Below, in pieces: positions 61,879 through 64,000 of a stretch of 64,000 nucleotides of DNA; the stretch's first letter is position 1, and the number at the start of each line of letters is the position of its first letter. The DNA is from Streptomyces hokutonensis (lineage in GTDB: Bacteria; Actinomycetota; Actinomycetes; Streptomycetales; Streptomycetaceae): assembly GCF_000376565.1 (NCBI RefSeq), contig NZ_BARG01000021.1:186001-250000 (forward strand), in the 5' to 3' direction. Position numbers and translations under genes: made by a program. Under the pieces are notes generated by a model, which was not told the DNA's origin, made no database searches, and saw nothing but the letters and a program-made list of their open reading frames with translations.

Positions 61879-62637
61879 TCACTTCTCCTTGTTGGCAGTT
61901 GCGGCGTCCAGGAAGGCCGGCCGCTCCCCGCCCCCGTGGACCAGGAGACTCGCGCCGCTGATGTACGCGGCGGCGGGGGAAGCGAGGAAGACCGCCGCCG
62001 CGCCCACGTCGGAGGGGTCGGCGAGGCGGCCGAGCGGGACGGTGCGGGAGACGGCCGCGATGGCGTCCTCGTCGCCGTAGTGCAGGTGGGACGACTCCGT
62101 GCGGACCATGCCGACGACGAGGGTGTTGACGCGGATGTCCGGCGCCCACTCCACCGCCATCGAACGGGCCAGGTTCTCCAGGCCCGCCTTGGCCGCCCCG
62201 TACGCCGCCGAACCGGGCGAGGGCCGGCTGCCGCTGACGCTGCCGATCATCACGACCGACCCCCTGGCCCGCCTGAGGTGTTCGTACGCGGCGAGGGAGG
62301 CGGTGAGCGGGGCGAGGAGGTTCAACTCGATGATCCGCGCGTGGCGTTCGGCCGTCGCGTCGACGAGCGGGCGGTACGGTGCGCCGCCCGCGTTGTTGAC
62401 GAGGACGTCGAGCCGGGGCAGCGCGGCGAAGAACTCCCGTACGGCGTCCGGGTCGCGCAGGTCCAGGGGGCTGAACTCGGTTCCCTCGACCGGGACTTCG
62501 GGCGGTTTGCGCGCGCAGGTCAGCACATGGGCGCCGGCCTGGACGAAGGCGCGCGCGATACCGGCGCCGACGCCTCGGGTGCCGCCGGTGACGAGGACGG
62601 TCCGGCCGTTCAAAGGGGGGTCGGGCGAGTTATCCAC
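61879..62637 (-). CDS. SDR oxidoreductase, steroid-catabolism type (Rv3549c-like)
   Basis: 252 residues from GTG 62637. TVLVTGGTRGVGAGIARAF for NAD(P), LVNNAGGAPYRP, and IGSVSGSRPSPGSAAYGAAKAGL with catalytic Ser, Tyr, Lys are SDR features; GGGERPAFLD at the end is usual. It is probably cotranscribed with the following SDR gene (one-base gap) and divergent from echA20. Its exact substrate in the ipd pathway is not settled even in mycobacteria. Confidence 0.9.
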   Translation of the reverse strand: MDNSPDPPLNGRTVLVTGGTRGVGAGIARAFVQAGAHVLTCARKPPEVPVEGTEFSPLDLRDPDAVREFFAALPRLDVLVNNAGGAPYRPLVDATAERHARIIELNLLAPLTASLAAYEHLRRARGSVVMIGSVSGSRPSPGSAAYGAAKAGLENLARSMAVEWAPDIRVNTLVVGMVRTESSHLHYGDEDAIAAVSRTVPLGRLADPSDVGAAAVFLASPAAAYISGASLLVHGGGERPAFLDAATANKEK

Positions 62638-62684
62638 AGGGTCTCCCGCTCGGATTCTGCGGCTGCTAGCTTCGAAGCCTCACA

Positions 62685-62700
62685 CCTAACAAATGTTTGG
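62685..62700. promoter_or_regulatory. TetR-type operator-like palindrome at the SDR/echA20 divergent promoter
   Basis: CCTAACAAATGTTTGG is a near-perfect inverted repeat (one mismatch) in the 85-bp gap between the divergent SDR and EchA20 genes. It touches a possible ATG at 62693. TetR-family regulators such as KstR2 control ipd genes in mycobacteria, though the KstR2 site differs in sequence. Confidence 0.55.
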
Positions 62701-62722
62701 TGGAAAGGTAGCTGATGCGGCC

Positions 62723-63487
62723 ATGGGTGTCTCCACCTCCTCTCCGGAAAACTTGTCGGCGAGCAAGGGGATTTCGATCGTCACGGTCGACTTCCCGCCG
62801 GTGAACGCGCTGCCGGTGGACGGCTGGTTCGCACTGGCCGACGCCGTGCGTGCGGCCGGCCGCGACCCCGGCGTGCGCTGTGTGGTGCTGGCGGCCGAGG
62901 GGCGCGGCTTCAACGCGGGCGTGGACATCAAGGAGATACAGGCGCGCGGACAGTCGGCCCTGGTCGGGGTGAACCGGGGCTGTTTCGAGGCGTTCGCCGC
63001 GGTGTACGAGTGCGAGGTGCCCGTGGTGGCGGCCGTACAGGGCTTCTGTCTGGGCGGGGGCATCGGCCTGGTGGGCAACGCGGACGTGATCGTGGCGAGC
63101 GAGGACGCCACCTTCGGACTGCCCGAGCTGGACCGGGGCGCCCTGGGCGCCGCCACGCATCTGGCCCGGCTGGTCCCCCAGCACCTGATGCGTGCCCTGT
63201 ACTACACCTCGCGCACGGCGACGGCGGCCGAGCTGCACGCGCACGGCTCGGTGTGGCGGGTCGTACCGCGCGCCGAACTGCTGCCCACCGCACTGGAGTT
63301 GGCGGCCGAGATAGCCGCCAAGGACGGCGAGCTGATCCGGCTCGCCAAGTCCGCGATCAACGGCATCGACCCCGTCGACGTCCGCCGCAGCTACCGCTTC
63401 GAGCAGGGCTTCACCTTCGAGGCGAGCGTCAGCGGGGTGGCGGACCGGGTGCGCGACACGTTCGGGAAGGAGGGTGGTGACCGGTGA
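62723..63487 (+). CDS. echA20: Enoyl-CoA hydratase/isomerase family, EchA20-like steroid-ring hydrolase
   Basis: 254 residues from ATG 62723; an in-frame ATG at 62693 lies inside the palindrome and has no ribosome site, so the start is uncertain. The crotonase fold shows VTVDFPPVNALPVDGWF, CVVLAAEGRGFNAGVDIKEIQARG with the oxyanion loop, and GFCLGGGIGLVGNADVIVASEDATFGLPELDRGALG. FNAGVDIKE and the neighbour IpdA match mycobacterial EchA20, which opens the D ring of HIEC-CoA. Its stop overlaps the ipdA GTG start. Confidence 0.88.
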   Translation: MGVSTSSPENLSASKGISIVTVDFPPVNALPVDGWFALADAVRAAGRDPGVRCVVLAAEGRGFNAGVDIKEIQARGQSALVGVNRGCFEAFAAVYECEVPVVAAVQGFCLGGGIGLVGNADVIVASEDATFGLPELDRGALGAATHLARLVPQHLMRALYYTSRTATAAELHAHGSVWRVVPRAELLPTALELAAEIAAKDGELIRLAKSAINGIDPVDVRRSYRFEQGFTFEASVSGVADRVRDTFGKEGGDR

Positions 63488-64000
63488 CCGACAAGACGAC
63501 GACCGCCGACGAGGTCGTGTCCCGGCTGACGAGCGGCATGACCCTGGGCATCGGCGGCTGGGGTTCCCGCCGCAAGCCGATGTCACTGGTCCGAGCGCTG
63601 TTACGGAGCGGCATCGGCGATCTCACCCTGGTCTCCTACGGCGGCCCGGACGTCGGGATGCTGGTGGCGGCAGGACGGGTCCGCAGACTGGTGGCGCCCT
63701 TCGTCACCCTCGACTCCGTCCCGCTCGAACCGCACTACCGGGCGGCGCGCGAGCGCGGGGAGTTCGAGCTGACGGAGGTCGACGAGGCCATGTTCATGTG
63801 GGGCCTGCGCGCGGCGGCGAACCGGCTGCCGTTCCTGCCGGTGCGCGCGGGGATCGGCTCGGACGTGATGCGGGTCAACCCCGGCCTGCGGACGGTGACT
63901 TCGCCGTACGAGGACGGGGAGACGTTCGTGGCGATGCCCGCGCTGCGTCTGGACGCGGCGCTGGTGCACGTCAACCGGGCCGACCGGCTGGGCAACGGGC
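63484..64000 (+). CDS. ipdA: IpdA: steroid-ring hydrolase alpha subunit (CoA-transferase fold), partial
   Basis: 172 residues visible from the GTG that overlaps the echA20 stop; the gene runs off the right edge. The CoA-transferase family I fold is seen: LTSGMTLGIGGWGSRRKPMSLVRALLRSG, SYGGPDVGMLVAAGRV and the PLEPHYRAARERGEFELTEVDEAMF stretch. In mycobacteria IpdAB is a COCHEA-CoA hydrolase that opens the last steroid ring rather than a transferase, and it lies directly after echA20, as here. The ipdB gene would be expected next. Confidence 0.9.
   Translation, partial: MTDKTTTADEVVSRLTSGMTLGIGGWGSRRKPMSLVRALLRSGIGDLTLVSYGGPDVGMLVAAGRVRRLVAPFVTLDSVPLEPHYRAARERGEFELTEVDEAMFMWGLRAAANRLPFLPVRAGIGSDVMRVNPGLRTVTSPYEDGETFVAMPALRLDAALVHVNRADRLGNG

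Overview
The window is very GC-rich actinobacterial chromosome, almost certainly from a Streptomyces species. The signs are strong third-position GC bias, frequent GTG and TTG starts, the gene order coaE / rpsA / hrpB / polA / branched-chain amino-acid transporter / ANTAR regulator / pyruvate kinase, an SPW_0924-type micro-protein, and the dispersed 3'-end repeats typical of Streptomyces. No insertion sequence, integrase, prophage or CRISPR array is visible.

Left part (1-13.7 kb) is mixed accessory and metabolic. It starts with a truncated nucleotidyltransferase. Next is a TIR/NB-ARC protein whose C-terminal domain is also encoded alone by the divergently transcribed neighbour. Then come a small unknown protein, a RidA/GNAT pair, a secreted GH6 hydrolase, and an NCS1 permease with an Asp/Glu-racemase-family enzyme divergent from a GntR/FCD regulator across a perfect 16-bp palindrome. 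Proline iminopeptidase, a family-5 uracil-DNA glycosylase, a 21-bp tandem repeat, an S4 protein, a methyltransferase and an acyltransferase follow.

The centre (13.7-44.5 kb) is the conserved core: TPR protein, coaE, PAC2 protein, Tat-exported amine oxidase, rpsA with a good HrdB-type promoter, a methyltransferase with a disturbed 5' end, hrpB, DUF3068 protein, lytic transglycosylase, DUF4184 protein, polA, a YdeP-type molybdopterin oxidoreductase, a thioesterase, livKHMGF with a strong terminator, pdtaR, an odd class-I tRNA with anticodon CAA, a LAGLIDADG/HTH protein, pyk and a SIMPL protein.

The right part (44.5-64 kb) holds a Tat-exported 5'-nucleotidase and a translationally coupled decarboxylase / lysine-ornithine N-monooxygenase pair without the rest of a siderophore cluster. 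It continues with pepN, a response regulator, chorismate mutase and an AraC regulator divergent from a GH35 beta-galactosidase. After these comes a MoxR AAA ATPase / vWA-metallopeptidase / unknown-protein operon beside a divergent HExxH zinc-ribbon protein. The edge is the beginning of a steroid C/D-ring degradation (ipd) cluster arranged as in mycobacteria.

The best candidates for undescribed biology are the TIR/NB-ARC pair at 0.4-3.0 kb and the MoxR/vWA/metallopeptidase group at 55.9-60.9 kb. Both look like NTP-dependent conflict or defence modules. All function calls are from reading motifs in the translated sequence; no database search was run.
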